Source: Olleya marilimosa CAM030
Lineage (GTDB): Bacteria > Bacteroidota > Bacteroidia > Flavobacteriales > Flavobacteriaceae
Reading direction: 5' to 3'
Length of the DNA stretch: 64,000 nucleotides
NCBI RefSeq assembly: GCF_000518485.1
Contig: NZ_JADR01000002.1
Location: 124,001-188,000, forward strand
Under the pieces are notes generated by a model, which was not told the origin of the DNA, did not search any database, and was given only the letters and a program-made list of their open reading frames with translations. This document shows positions 53,744-62,285 of the stretch, piece by piece. The position numbers and the translations under genes are program-made. How positions within the stretch are numbered: the first letter of the stretch is position 1; each line of letters opens with the position of its first letter.

Positions 53744-55100
53744 TAGTTTGATTGTTATTGTTTTCAGGTCTTTTCTTATTTGGCTTACGTTTTGGCCTAG
53801 GTTTAGGTTTTGGCTTAGCACTGTTTGCCTGATTTTTATTAGGTTGATTTTTACTATTTGGTTGGTTATTGTTACCTACTTGATTTTTCTTATTTGTGCT
53901 AACTCTTTTATTAGGTTTAGCTTTTTTGCCATCATTAGTTTTAACTTCTGATTTATTATGAACTGGCTTTTTATTTCTACTTCTATTGTTTTTACGTTTT
54001 TTATTGCCTTTTGGACTATCAAAACGTGTTAAACTATCTTGACCTACAACGTTTTCAAACTCTGTTTTAGTATCTACAAGCAGCTCTACAGCGTATTCTT
54101 CAAGGCTTGCAACCTTTTCTCTTTTTTTATTTATTGCAATAATTTCTCTAGCTTGGTCTGTAGTAATAAGGTGCCAATTCATCCATTCTCCTTCATAAGC
54201 ATACCACATATGTCCTTTAAAGATGTCTGTTTTTTGACACACAGCAGTCCCTTTTTCTGTGTATAATTTAGTATCTGGTTTTGGAAATGCTTTTAAGGCG
54301 TCTAAGTAAGAATCTAACTCGTAATTTAAACAGCACTTAAGTTTACCACATTGACCTGCTAATTTTTGAGGATTAAGCGATAATTGTTGGTAACGTGCTG
54401 CACTTGTACTTACAGATCTAAAATCTGTTAACCAAGTCGAACAACACAACTCACGACCACAAGATCCTATACCACCAAGTCTAGAGGCTTCTTGACGGAA
54501 ACCGACTTGTTTCATTTCGATACGAATTCTAAACTCTCTGGCGTATATTTTAATTAGCTCTCTAAAATCCACGCGCTCTTCAGCTGTGTAATAAAATGTG
54601 GCTTTACTACTATCACCTTGAAACTCGATATCAGAAATTTTCATCTGGAGTTTTAAATCTATAGCAAATTGTCGTGCTTTAACCTTCATAGGTTCTTCTT
54701 TATCACGAGCTTCGCTCCAAATGTCTATATCTTTTTGAGAGGCTTTACGGTATATTTTTAATACATCGTTTTTAGTATCTATTTTTTTACGTTTGATTTG
54801 AACGCGAACCAATTCTCCCGTAAGGGTAACCATACCAATATCATGACCAGATTGAGCTTGAGTAGCTACAATGTCACCAATACTTAGTGTTAAATTTTCT
54901 GAATTATGATAATAATGTTTACGTCCGTTTTTAAATCTAACTTCTACCCAATCAAATGGTTTTTCGCCATTTGGGACAGACATATTTGCTAACCAATCAA
55001 ACACGGTTAATTTATTGCAACTATCTGTACCACATGTTCCGTTATTTTTACAACCTTTTGGTTGTCCGTCTTTTCCTGTAGCGCAACTTTGACAAGCCAT
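53730..55100 (-). CDS. ricT: PSP1-domain protein, RicT/YaaT-like
   Basis: 456 residues. The N-terminus is Cys-rich (MACQSCATG, then GCKNNGTCGTDSC), followed by a PSP1 domain (about 45-300) with 'GSCGRELCCSTWLTDF' and 'LAGQCGKLKCCLNYELD', the Cys pattern of RicT/YaaT, which binds Fe-S clusters with RicA and RicF in Bacillus. The C-terminal about 100 residues are a very basic Asn/Lys/Pro-rich tail, low complexity and probably disordered, possibly RNA-binding. It is first in the ricT-gldH-pbp1a unit. RicA and RicF partners are not nearby. Confidence 0.9.
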   Translation of the reverse strand: MACQSCATGKDGQPKGCKNNGTCGTDSCNKLTVFDWLANMSVPNGEKPFDWVEVRFKNGRKHYYHNSENLTLSIGDIVATQAQSGHDIGMVTLTGELVRVQIKRKKIDTKNDVLKIYRKASQKDIDIWSEARDKEEPMKVKARQFAIDLKLQMKISDIEFQGDSSKATFYYTAEERVDFRELIKIYAREFRIRIEMKQVGFRQEASRLGGIGSCGRELCCSTWLTDFRSVSTSAARYQQLSLNPQKLAGQCGKLKCCLNYELDSYLDALKAFPKPDTKLYTEKGTAVCQKTDIFKGHMWYAYEGEWMNWHLITTDQAREIIAINKKREKVASLEEYAVELLVDTKTEFENVVGQDSLTRFDSPKGNKKRKNNRSRNKKPVHNKSEVKTNDGKKAKPNKRVSTNKKNQVGNNNQPNSKNQPNKNQANSAKPKPKPRPKRKPNKKRPENNNNQTNENK

Positions 55101-55237
55101 ACTATTTATATGTATATATTGAATCTTAAGGTGTTAACCCAAAGATGAAGATTAATAATTAGTTGTTTTTGCGCAAGCGCATACCAACTCTTGTTAATTT
55201 GTAAAGATAAGATTATTTAGGTGACTTTAAAATATAA

Positions 55238-55268
55238 AAAAAGCGTGGTAAAATTTACCACGCTTTTT
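55238..55268 (-). terminator. Terminator after trhO
   Basis: 15-bp inverted repeat (55238-55252 / 55254-55268), GC core GCGTGG/CCACGC and A/T runs; 20 bases beyond the trhO stop on the minus strand. Confidence 0.9.
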
Positions 55269-55288
55269 GCAATATTTTAATAGTGTCT

Positions 55289-56353
55289 TTACTTTTTAAA
55301 GGTCTCAAAAATGTTTCGCAAATCTTTTTTGTATGGTAAATGATCGGCACGTCCTTTTTTAAAGATATCGTTACTATTACCTTGTCCTTTTCTTAGTTGT
55401 TTTTGCTCTTCATATGGTAAAGCATGTATTTCTTTACATGCTGTAGAACAGCAGTTGTCCATTTCGGTTTTACAAGCTTCGCATTGTATAAATAGTAAAT
55501 GGCAAGCATCATTAGCACAATTTACATGTGTATCACATGAGGTACCACATTGGTGACATTTTGCAATGACATGATCACTAATTTTTTCTGAGCGACGCTC
55601 GTCAAACACAAAGTTTTTTCCTATAAATTTATTATCAATACCTTCTTCATTAACCTGTCTAGTGTATTCAATAATACCACCTTCTAATTGATAGACATTT
55701 TTAAATCCTTTATGTTTGTAGTAAGCACTTGCTTTTTCGCAACGGATTCCTCCTGTACAATACATTAGTAGGTTTTTTTCTTCTTTATGCTCGCGTAAAT
55801 CCGCTTCGATTATATCTAAAGATTCTCTAAAAGTATCAACATCTGGAGTTACTGCACCATCAAAATGCCCAATTTCACTTTCATAATGGTTACGCATATC
55901 TACACATACTGTGTTTGGATTTGCTAACATGTCGTTAAACTCTTTAGCCGATAAGTGTACACCTTTATTGGTAACGTCAAAGGTATCGTCATTTAATCCG
56001 TCTGCTACTATCTTATCTCGCACTTTAACTTTTAGCTTTAAAAAAGACATGTTGTCTTGTTCTACTGCTATATTTAATCTAACATCTTTTAAAAAATCGA
56101 TGCTATCCAAATGGTTTTTAAAGGCATCAAATTGATCTGCTGGTAGCGATAGTTGTGCATTAATCCCTTCGGTAGCGACATAAATACGACCTAGGACGTC
56201 TAAACTATCCCATTTAATAAATAATTGGTCTCTTAATTGTTGTGGATTGCTAATTTGAGCATACTGATAAAAAGATAACGTTAGACGGTCTTTTCCAGCT
56301 TTTTCTATAAGTTCTGCTCTTTCAATAGCGCTTAATTTATTGTACAGTTGCAT
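55289..56353 (-). CDS. trhO: tRNA uridine(34) hydroxylase TrhO (rhodanese family)
   Basis: 354 residues. An N-terminal acylphosphatase-like domain (about 15-110) precedes a rhodanese domain (about 125-225) with the active-site Cys in MYCTGGIRCEKAS. A C-terminal Cys-rich zinc-binding region follows ('CHQCGTSCDTHVNCANDACH', 'CEACKTEMDNCCS'). TrhO (YceA) hydroxylates U34 of certain tRNAs to ho5U with O2. The length and domain set match the family fully. It has its own promoter element and terminator. Confidence 0.95.
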   Translation of the reverse strand: MQLYNKLSAIERAELIEKAGKDRLTLSFYQYAQISNPQQLRDQLFIKWDSLDVLGRIYVATEGINAQLSLPADQFDAFKNHLDSIDFLKDVRLNIAVEQDNMSFLKLKVKVRDKIVADGLNDDTFDVTNKGVHLSAKEFNDMLANPNTVCVDMRNHYESEIGHFDGAVTPDVDTFRESLDIIEADLREHKEEKNLLMYCTGGIRCEKASAYYKHKGFKNVYQLEGGIIEYTRQVNEEGIDNKFIGKNFVFDERRSEKISDHVIAKCHQCGTSCDTHVNCANDACHLLFIQCEACKTEMDNCCSTACKEIHALPYEEQKQLRKGQGNSNDIFKKGRADHLPYKKDLRNIFETFKK

Positions 56354-56390
56354 GCTATACTTAGTTTTAAGTGTTAATAAAAAGTTTTTG

Positions 56391-56398
56391 CAAAGGTA
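56391..56398 (-). promoter_or_regulatory. Candidate -7 element for trhO
   Basis: TACCTTTG on the minus strand, 37 bases before the trhO ATG. Confidence 0.5.
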
Positions 56399-56433
56399 TT
56401 ATTTAAAATGAATTAGCCAATTGACAACCAAAA

Positions 56434-56464
56434 AAAAGTCCCTTGCGCTTTGCAAAGGACTTTT
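56434..56464 (-). terminator. Terminator of the small minus-strand peptide transcript
   Basis: AAAAGTCC/GGACTTTT outer stem (56434-56441 / 56457-56464) and TTGC/GCAA inner stem with one mismatch. On the minus strand it ends in an eight-U run (A-run 56430-56437), stronger than the plus-strand side. The only ORF it can serve on that strand is the 30-codon frame at 56517-56609. Confidence 0.8.
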
Positions 56465-56516
56465 AATAGACTAACTCGTTAATAATTTTTTAATATTAAT
56501 TAAAAAATGTTACGAG

Positions 56517-56609
56517 CTAACCTCCATCGGCTTTACAGTTACTATTAAGTAAAACAACAACTGAAACGCCTAATGCTTTTGTGAATACTAGTCTTTTTAA
56601 ATATCTCAT
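56517..56609 (-). CDS. Candidate 30-residue membrane/secreted peptide under ECF promoter
   Basis: ATG at 56609, TAG at 56517-56519. The peptide starts MRYLKR (positive), then has a hydrophobic run (VFTKALGVSVVVLL) and ends NSNCKADGG, with a single Cys25. It looks like a signal-peptide or small-membrane-protein design; if cleaved as a lipoprotein, only CKADGG would remain. Support: an ECF-like promoter element 81 bases upstream of the ATG (56690-56720), a U-rich terminator about 50 bases downstream, and no other ORF in this 431-base gap. I know no homologue. A non-coding RNA with a chance ORF is the alternative. Confidence 0.45.
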   Translation of the reverse strand: MRYLKRLVFTKALGVSVVVLLNSNCKADGG

Positions 56610-56689
56610 ACCTCTAATTGTTAAAGGATTAACATTTTAAAAGCGGATTAAATTTTCTTTTTCATAGCATATTTTTTCCACTTCAATAA

Positions 56690-56720
56690 GTAGATGCAAA
56701 AACTTTAAAAAGGTTGCGTC
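56690..56720 (-). promoter_or_regulatory. ECF-type promoter element, copy 1 (upstream of the small peptide)
   Basis: On the minus strand GACGCAACC (56720-56712), a 14-base spacer, then GCATCTAC (56697-56690). It is identical in both boxes and in spacing to the copy at 57829-57859. The AAC-containing -35 and the CATCTA -10 fit ECF sigma promoters. Expected start near 56683, leader about 75 bases. Confidence 0.7.
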
Positions 56721-56784
56721 ATAAAATTAAAATTCGTTAAAAAAAGTAGTATTTTAGCATAGAATTTTTAATAAACTATTGACG

Positions 56785-57789
56785 ATGAGTAAAGAAAACG
56801 AAGCAAAACTAAAAGCATTACAACTAACTTTAGACAAGTTAGATAAAGCTTATGGTAAAGGAACAGTAATGAAAATGAGTGATGCTGCAGTAGTAGATGT
56901 AGAAGCTATCCCTACAGGATCTTTAGGTTTAGATATTGCTTTAGGAGTTGGTGGCTACCCTAGAGGAAGAGTCATTGAAATATATGGACCAGAATCTTCT
57001 GGTAAAACAACATTAACATTACACGCTATAGCAGAAGCGCAAAAAGCTGGTGGTATTGCAGCTTTTATTGATGCAGAACATGCTTTTGATAGATTTTATG
57101 CACAAAAATTAGGTGTTGATATTGATAACTTAATTATATCTCAGCCTGATAATGGTGAGCAAGCTTTAGAGATTGCTGACAATTTAATTAGATCTGGAGC
57201 AATTGATATAGTCGTAATTGACTCGGTTGCAGCTTTAACGCCTAAGAGTGAAATTGAAGGTGAAATGGGAGACTCTAAAATGGGACTTCATGCAAGATTA
57301 ATGTCTCAAGCACTTAGAAAATTAACTGCATCTATTAGTAAAACTAATTGTACCGTTATATTTATTAACCAATTACGTGAAAAAATTGGTGTTATGTTTG
57401 GTAACCCAGAAACAACAACTGGTGGTAATGCCTTAAAATTTTACGCTTCTGTTAGATTAGATATTAGACGATCTACACAAATAAAAGATAGTAATGGAGA
57501 TGTACTTGGTAATAAAACCAGAGTTAAAGTGGTTAAAAATAAAGTAGCTCCACCTTTTAGAATGGCAGAGTTTGACATTATGTATGGTGAAGGTGTAAGT
57601 AAAGTTGGAGAAATATTAGATGTAGCAGTTGAAAAAGAAATTGTCAAGAAAAGTGGTTCATGGTTTAGTTATGAAGACACTAAACTTGGTCAAGGTCGAG
57701 ATGCTGTTAAACTAATAATTAAAGATAATCCAGAATTATTTGAAGAGTTAGAACAGAAAATCAAACAAGCCATTAAAGACAGTCTTTAA
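56785..57789 (+). CDS. recA: Recombinase A
   Basis: 334 residues from the ATG at 56785; a TTG at 56779 would add only two residues. Walker A GPESSGKT (68-75), '[15 protein letters not shown]', Walker B-like '[15 protein letters not shown]', the MAW-type '[21 protein letters not shown]' region and the C-terminal acidic/basic end are all present. It catalyses strand exchange and LexA-type cleavage. No clear SOS box or TAnnTTTG element was seen (TATTTTAG at 56750 is the closest). It stands alone, flanked by two outward-facing ECF elements, and ends at a strong terminator. Confidence 0.98.
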   Translation: MSKENEAKLKALQLTLDKLDKAYGKGTVMKMSDAAVVDVEAIPTGSLGLDIALGVGGYPRGRVIEIYGPESSGKTTLTLHAIAEAQKAGGIAAFIDAEHAFDRFYAQKLGVDIDNLIISQPDNGEQALEIADNLIRSGAIDIVVIDSVAALTPKSEIEGEMGDSKMGLHARLMSQALRKLTASISKTNCTVIFINQLREKIGVMFGNPETTTGGNALKFYASVRLDIRRSTQIKDSNGDVLGNKTRVKVVKNKVAPPFRMAEFDIMYGEGVSKVGEILDVAVEKEIVKKSGSWFSYEDTKLGQGRDAVKLIIKDNPELFEELEQKIKQAIKDSL

Positions 57790-57792
57790 TAT

Positions 57793-57820
57793 AAAAAATC
57801 CCGATTATTCGGGATTTTTT
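57793..57820 (+). terminator. Terminator after recA
   Basis: 12-bp inverted repeat (57793-57804 / 57809-57820), core TCCCGA/TCGGGA, 4-base loop and T-run. It insulates recA from the sigma operon promoter at 57829. Confidence 0.93.
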
Positions 57821-57828
57821 TATTTTTA

Positions 57829-57859
57829 GACGCAACCTTTTAACTTATCAAGCATCTAC
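57829..57859 (+). promoter_or_regulatory. ECF-type promoter element, copy 2 (sigma operon)
   Basis: GACGCAACC (57829-57837), 14-base spacer, GCATCTAC (57852-57859), followed by the lipoprotein ATG at 57890. Expected start near 57866, leader about 24 bases. Because the operon encodes an ECF sigma factor, autoregulation is the natural inference. Confidence 0.72.
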
Positions 57860-57889
57860 ACTTTAAACAACGTTAGTTTACACAAAACA

Positions 57890-58294
57890 ATGAAGCCATA
57901 TTTTATTTGTTTAATAGCACTTATGACTTTTTCTTGCAGTATTGATAACGAAGAAAACATAAATAGCTACATAGAAGTATTACCAATTGTAAGCGTCTCT
58001 ATGCCTGAATATTTTGAACAAGGCGAAACCTATCAAATAGATATAACCTATCTAGCTCCTACCAACTGTCATTATTTTAATGATATTTATTATGATTTAG
58101 AAGGAAATACAAGTCATGTTGCTATTTTAAATACAGTAGTAGATAACGGTAATTGTGAAATAACAAATCTAGAAGACCAAAAGTCTTTTAACTTTGAAGC
58201 AAATACTACTGGATTACATATCTTTAAATTTTGGCAAGGAGAAGATGAAAATGGCCAAGATATGTACCTATTAATGGAAGTTACTGTTGAGTAA
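57890..58294 (+). CDS. Hypothetical lipoprotein of the ECF sigma operon
   Basis: 134 residues. SPII signal MKPYFICLIALMTFSC (Cys16). The mature domain is a small beta-sandwich-like fold ('VSMPEYFEQGETYQIDITYLAP', 'FEANTTGLHIFKFWQGEDENG') with two further Cys residues (in NCHYF and NCEIT) that could form a disulfide. I do not recognise the family. It is the first gene after the ECF-type promoter and 29 bases before the sigma gene, so it could be a sensor or an effector of the response. Confidence 0.78.
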   Translation: MKPYFICLIALMTFSCSIDNEENINSYIEVLPIVSVSMPEYFEQGETYQIDITYLAPTNCHYFNDIYYDLEGNTSHVAILNTVVDNGNCEITNLEDQKSFNFEANTTGLHIFKFWQGEDENGQDMYLLMEVTVE

Positions 58295-58323
58295 ATAATT
58301 ATTAACTAACACCTTGTTTTAAT

Positions 58324-58866
58324 TTGAGTTTAGAACAACTCATACATAAATGTAAGTCTAATGATACTAAAGCACAAAGCGAATTATACCAGCTTTTTTC
58401 AAGCAAATTATTCTCTGTAAGCTTAAAGTATTCAAACTCTTATGCTGAAGCTGAAGATAATTTACAAGACGCATTTATAACCATTTTTGCAAAAATAAAA
58501 CAATATAAAAATAAAGGTAGCTTTGAAGGTTGGTTAAAAAGAATAACTATTAATACCATCATGCAACGCTACAGAAGTCAAAAAGTTTTTGAGATAGTTA
58601 ACGAAGAAGCTATTGTTGATGAAAACATTGATATTGATGATGATGATGTTGGTCTAGATTTTTTATTACAATGCATCCAAGAGCTACCAGATAGGTATCG
58701 CTTGGTTTTTAATTTATATGTATTAGACGGTTATTCGCATAAAGAAATTGCAGAAATGCTTGCAATAACAACAGGAACAACAAAATCAAATTTAGCTAGA
58801 GCTAGACAATTATTAAAAGAAAAAATAGTAGCCTATAAAACGGGACAAAAATCCCAATTGTTATAA
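58324..58866 (+). CDS. ECF-type RNA polymerase sigma factor
   Basis: 180 residues starting at a TTG (58324); no ATG is available before region 2. Region 2 includes 'AEAEDNLQDAFITIFAKI' and 'GSFEGWLKRITINTIMQRYRS'; region 4 is 'LPDRYRLVFNLYVLDGYSHK' followed by EIAEMLAITTGTTKSNLARA. Its stop overlaps the next ATG by one base (TAATG). The operon promoter and the small-peptide promoter share a bipartite element, so this sigma is the best candidate to read both. Core assignment is firm; target recognition is inference. Confidence 0.93.
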   Translation: MSLEQLIHKCKSNDTKAQSELYQLFSSKLFSVSLKYSNSYAEAEDNLQDAFITIFAKIKQYKNKGSFEGWLKRITINTIMQRYRSQKVFEIVNEEAIVDENIDIDDDDVGLDFLLQCIQELPDRYRLVFNLYVLDGYSHKEIAEMLAITTGTTKSNLARARQLLKEKIVAYKTGQKSQLL

Positions 58867-60410
58867 TGAGTAGTAAAAAGAATATAGATCGCCTATTTCA
58901 GGAAAAATTCAAGGATTTTGAAGCTAAACCCGACCCAAAGGTTTGGCAGAATATACATTCAAAATTAAAAGAAGAAGAGGAAGACAACAAGCCTATTGCT
59001 ATCCTTCCGTTGTGGTTAAAATTAAGTGGTATTGCAGCCTCGTTTATCTTACTGTTCGTTATAGGAAACACCTTTTTTAGTAGTCCTTCTGCTGTAAATA
59101 CACCAACAACAGTAGATAATCCAAGTCCAAATAACAACACCATAAAAAAAAGCCCAACTTTAAATGAAAAGCAAAAGCTTCAGCAAAATAATTCCACTAT
59201 TAACAACGCGACTACAACTGTGTCAGAACCTATAAACAAAGACAACAACACCATAGTTACTAATAGTCAAGACCCTAAAAACACTACAACTAAAGGTAAT
59301 AACAATAAAGACGACAATGCTAATTTAATCCAACAGCAATCAGCTTCAAACTATACCAATTCATCTATAGTAACTAATGCTATTCAGAATAAACACAAGG
59401 TAACAAACAGTAACTATAATAATCAAAGTAATAATTTATCAGTTTCATCAAACAAAATAACAACAGATAATCAAACCAAACAATTACAACAATCTGTTGT
59501 TAACAATAAGAAGAATTCTGAAAAACAACCTATTAACATTACAAATAAAGACCATATAACTAAAGCTTTAACACAAGAAAACATAGCATCAAACACTACT
59601 ATAAAGGACACTATACAACAGCAAAAACCTTCTATTGAAGATGCTATTGCTAATAACAAAGCTACTGAAGATCTTATTGAAAAAGAAGAAGAGGCTAATA
59701 ACAGGTGGAATGTTTATGCTAACATTGCGCCTGTTTATTACAATGCATTTGGAGAAGGATCTCATATTGACGAGCAGTTTAATAAAAACAACAAATCTGG
59801 TGAGGTTAATACAAGTTATGGTGTAAAAGTAGGCTATACTTTAAATGATAAATTAACTATTAGATCTGGTATTAATAAATTAAATTTAAGCTACGACACA
59901 GACGACGTTATTGTGTATCAAAACGTTAGCACCAACCCAAGTCCTAAAGAAATTAGAAACATAGATTTTAATCCAGAAAATAATCAATCAATTAATATTA
60001 TAAGTAGTAATAGTTTGCTATTGGGTAACAACAACTCTAGTTTAATTAAAAATGTTGGGCTTAGTCAGAGAATTTCGTATTACGAAGTCCCTGTAGAAAT
60101 TGAATATGCTGTTGTAAACAATCAATTTAGTTTAAACTTAATTGGTGGTCTAAGTACTTTTGTTTTAGATGATAATAAACTGGTATCAGAATTTGATGGT
60201 TTTAAAATGGAGATTGGTAGCGCTAATAATATTAATAACTTAAGTTTTAGTGCCAATTTTGGAGTGGGTTTAAATTATAAATTTTCAGAATCTGTAATTT
60301 TTAATTTTGAACCAACCTTTAAATATCAATTAAATGCATTTTCCGACACCTCAGGAAACTTTAATCCATATATAATAGGTGTTTACACAGGATTTAGTTA
60401 TAGATTTTAA
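58866..60410 (+). CDS. Envelope-spanning sigma partner: cytoplasmic domain, TM helix, linker, beta-barrel-like C-terminus
   Basis: 514 residues. Residues 1-45 are a cytoplasmic helical segment (FQEKFKDFEAKPDPKVWQNI), as in the N-termini of Bacteroidota anti-sigma-like proteins. One transmembrane helix follows (about 49-71), then about 200 residues of Asn/Thr/Gln/Lys-rich low-complexity linker. From about 275 there is an outer-membrane beta-barrel-like domain ('WNVYANIAPVYYNAFGEGS', alternating strands) ending in Tyr-Arg-Phe, with the terminal Phe seen in BAM substrates. It may contact sigma, inner membrane and outer membrane at once. It is coupled to the sigma gene; regulator role inferred. 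Confidence 0.75.
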   Translation: MSSKKNIDRLFQEKFKDFEAKPDPKVWQNIHSKLKEEEEDNKPIAILPLWLKLSGIAASFILLFVIGNTFFSSPSAVNTPTTVDNPSPNNNTIKKSPTLNEKQKLQQNNSTINNATTTVSEPINKDNNTIVTNSQDPKNTTTKGNNNKDDNANLIQQQSASNYTNSSIVTNAIQNKHKVTNSNYNNQSNNLSVSSNKITTDNQTKQLQQSVVNNKKNSEKQPINITNKDHITKALTQENIASNTTIKDTIQQQKPSIEDAIANNKATEDLIEKEEEANNRWNVYANIAPVYYNAFGEGSHIDEQFNKNNKSGEVNTSYGVKVGYTLNDKLTIRSGINKLNLSYDTDDVIVYQNVSTNPSPKEIRNIDFNPENNQSINIISSNSLLLGNNNSSLIKNVGLSQRISYYEVPVEIEYAVVNNQFSLNLIGGLSTFVLDDNKLVSEFDGFKMEIGSANNINNLSFSANFGVGLNYKFSESVIFNFEPTFKYQLNAFSDTSGNFNPYIIGVYTGFSYRF

Positions 60411-60462
60411 GTATTGATTTAGTTTTTAAGAGTCCCTTTAAATAGGGAGTTAATACTGTAAG

Positions 60463-60493
60463 AGCTGCTCTGTGCCAAGAGCAGCTTTTTTTT
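60463..60493. terminator. Bidirectional terminator
   Basis: 9-bp GC-rich stem AGCTGCTCT/AGAGCAGCT (60463-60471 / 60478-60486) with a 6-base loop and an eight-T run, between the sigma operon and the convergent plsC gene, whose stop it touches. Confidence 0.9.
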
Positions 60494-61229
60494 ATGCGAT
60501 ATAAACCTCTAATTGCTTTAAAATAATGTCTCTAGACTTTTTATTTAAAGCCTTAGTATCTTGTATAGTTAAATCGCTTGTAGGAATAAAATGGTGTACT
60601 TTAGCTCTTAACACTCCTGGTCCACCACTAAAAAAAGTATAAGAAAAACGTTTTTTGTTATCTGCAAAAGTTATTGGTACAATAGGCGTTTTATGGTTTA
60701 TAGCTAAACGGAAAGCACCATCTTTAAACTCGTCTAAAATTATATGTTCTTCTGGGACTAAGCCTTCAGGAAAAATACAAATGCTTAACCCTTGTTTTAA
60801 TCGTCTTTGCGCTCTTAAAAAAACTGCTTGTCTACTTTTAGCACTACTTCTATCCACCAATATGCATGTTCTTTTATAAAAAAAACCAAACAAAGGTATT
60901 TTTGCCAACTCCGCTTTACCAACAAAAACAAAAGGATTTTTAACAGTAACCAACATTAACATAATATCTAGCATAGAGGTATGATTACCAATAAACATAT
61001 AGCTTTTGTTACGTTCTGGTTTTTGCAAATACTCTATTTTAGTTGGCAATCCCATACCTATTAAAATAAATCTAGCCCAAATACGAGCTAATTTGAAAAA
61101 ATAAGGATACCAAGATTCTTTTAATATAGAAACAATCAATAACGGAAATAGGATTATAATTGGTATTGTTACTAATATGTAGAACCAAATACGATATAAT
61201 ACCCAAAAAATATACTTAAATACTATCAT
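60492..61229 (-). CDS. Second 1-acyl-sn-glycerol-3-phosphate acyltransferase (PlsC family)
   Basis: 245 residues. Two hydrophobic stretches lie near the start (about 5-40). The catalytic HX4D is in FIGNHTSMLDIML and the second block is IFPEGLVPEE, which differs from FPEGTR of the other homologue at 13309. It makes phosphatidic acid or acylates a related lysolipid. A TAGTTTTG element ends 7 bases before its ATG, so the mRNA leader would be very short. Confidence 0.9.
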   Translation of the reverse strand: MIVFKYIFWVLYRIWFYILVTIPIIILFPLLIVSILKESWYPYFFKLARIWARFILIGMGLPTKIEYLQKPERNKSYMFIGNHTSMLDIMLMLVTVKNPFVFVGKAELAKIPLFGFFYKRTCILVDRSSAKSRQAVFLRAQRRLKQGLSICIFPEGLVPEEHIILDEFKDGAFRLAINHKTPIVPITFADNKKRFSYTFFSGGPGVLRAKVHHFIPTSDLTIQDTKALNKKSRDIILKQLEVYIA

Positions 61230-61236
61230 TTGCTGT

Positions 61237-61244
61237 CAAAACTA
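61237..61244 (-). promoter_or_regulatory. Candidate -7 element for the second plsC gene
   Basis: TAGTTTTG on the minus strand, only 7 bases upstream of the ATG; predicts a leader of 0-3 bases. Confidence 0.45.
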
Positions 61245-61277
61245 ACTAAATTAATTGAGGTATTCTACTAAAAAAAG

Positions 61278-61285
61278 TACCTTTG
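61278..61285 (+). promoter_or_regulatory. Candidate -7 element for trpS
   Basis: TACCTTTG matches TAnnTTTG, 23 bases before the trpS ATG. Confidence 0.55.
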
Positions 61286-61308
61286 CTTAATAGAATAGCC
61301 TAATAATT

Positions 61309-62277
61309 ATGTCAAGAATACTTACAGGAATACAAAGTACAGGAACACCACATTTTGGTAATATAATGGGAGCATTGCGTCCTGCAATTGCATTAGCTAA
61401 TGATGCAAAAAACGAGTCGTTTTTATTTATAGCAGACATGCACTCTTTAACACAAATTAAAGATGCTGAGACACTTAGAAACAACACTTACTCTACAGCT
61501 GCTACATGGATGGCTTTAGGATTAGACATTGAAAAAACTGTGTTTTACAAGCAAAGTGATATCCCACAAACTACTGAATTAGCCTGGTATTTAAGTTGCT
61601 TTTTTCCATTTCAACGTTTGACTTTAGCACATAGTTTTAAGGACAAAGCAGACCGTTTAGAGGATGTAAACGTTGGATTATTTACCTATCCAATGTTAAT
61701 GGCAGCAGATATTTTATTGTATGATGCAAATATAATTCCTGTTGGAAAAGATCAATTGCAACATATAGAAATGACACGAGATGTAGCTTCTAGATTTCAT
61801 GCTAAATTAGGCGAAACATTTGTTATACCTGAAGGGAAAATCCAAGAAAGCAACATGTTAATTCCTGGTACTGATGGTGCAAAAATGAGCAAGAGTAAAG
61901 GAAACACTATTAATATCTTTTTACCAGAAAAAAAATTACGCAAGCAAATTATGACTATCGAAACCGATAGTACAGCATTAGAAGACCCTAAAGATTGGTC
62001 AACTTGCAATTGTTTTGCTTTATATAAATTATTAGCCTCAGAGAGCGAAATTGAAACCATGAAAGCTAATTACGAAAACGGTAATTATGGTTATGGTCAT
62101 GCTAAACAAGCATTATACGAATTAATCTTAACTACTTTTAAAACTGAACGTGAGCGTTACAACCATTATATGGCTAACTTACATGAAGTAGATGCTGCTT
62201 TAGAAAAAGGAGCTGAAAAAGCTAGAAAAATTGCTAATGATGTATTAGCAAGAGTTAGAGCTAAAGTTGGGTATTAA
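61309..62277 (+). CDS. trpS: Tryptophanyl-tRNA synthetase
   Basis: 322 residues, a class I synthetase charging tRNA(Trp). The HIGH-type motif is PHFGNIMGA near residues 14-22 and the KMSKS motif is complete (AKMSKSKGNT near 196). 'VGKDQLQHIEMTRDVASRF' is a further family block. It is a single gene with its own promoter element; no trp leader or T-box was seen in the 79-base upstream gap. Confidence 0.97.
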   Translation: MSRILTGIQSTGTPHFGNIMGALRPAIALANDAKNESFLFIADMHSLTQIKDAETLRNNTYSTAATWMALGLDIEKTVFYKQSDIPQTTELAWYLSCFFPFQRLTLAHSFKDKADRLEDVNVGLFTYPMLMAADILLYDANIIPVGKDQLQHIEMTRDVASRFHAKLGETFVIPEGKIQESNMLIPGTDGAKMSKSKGNTINIFLPEKKLRKQIMTIETDSTALEDPKDWSTCNCFALYKLLASESEIETMKANYENGNYGYGHAKQALYELILTTFKTERERYNHYMANLHEVDAALEKGAEKARKIANDVLARVRAKVGY

Positions 62278-62285
62278 TATAATAT

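Noticed and set aside
53744-53821. Longer N-terminus for GldH
   Set aside because: The extra 26 residues come from the other frame of the ricT end and would bury the SPII signal.
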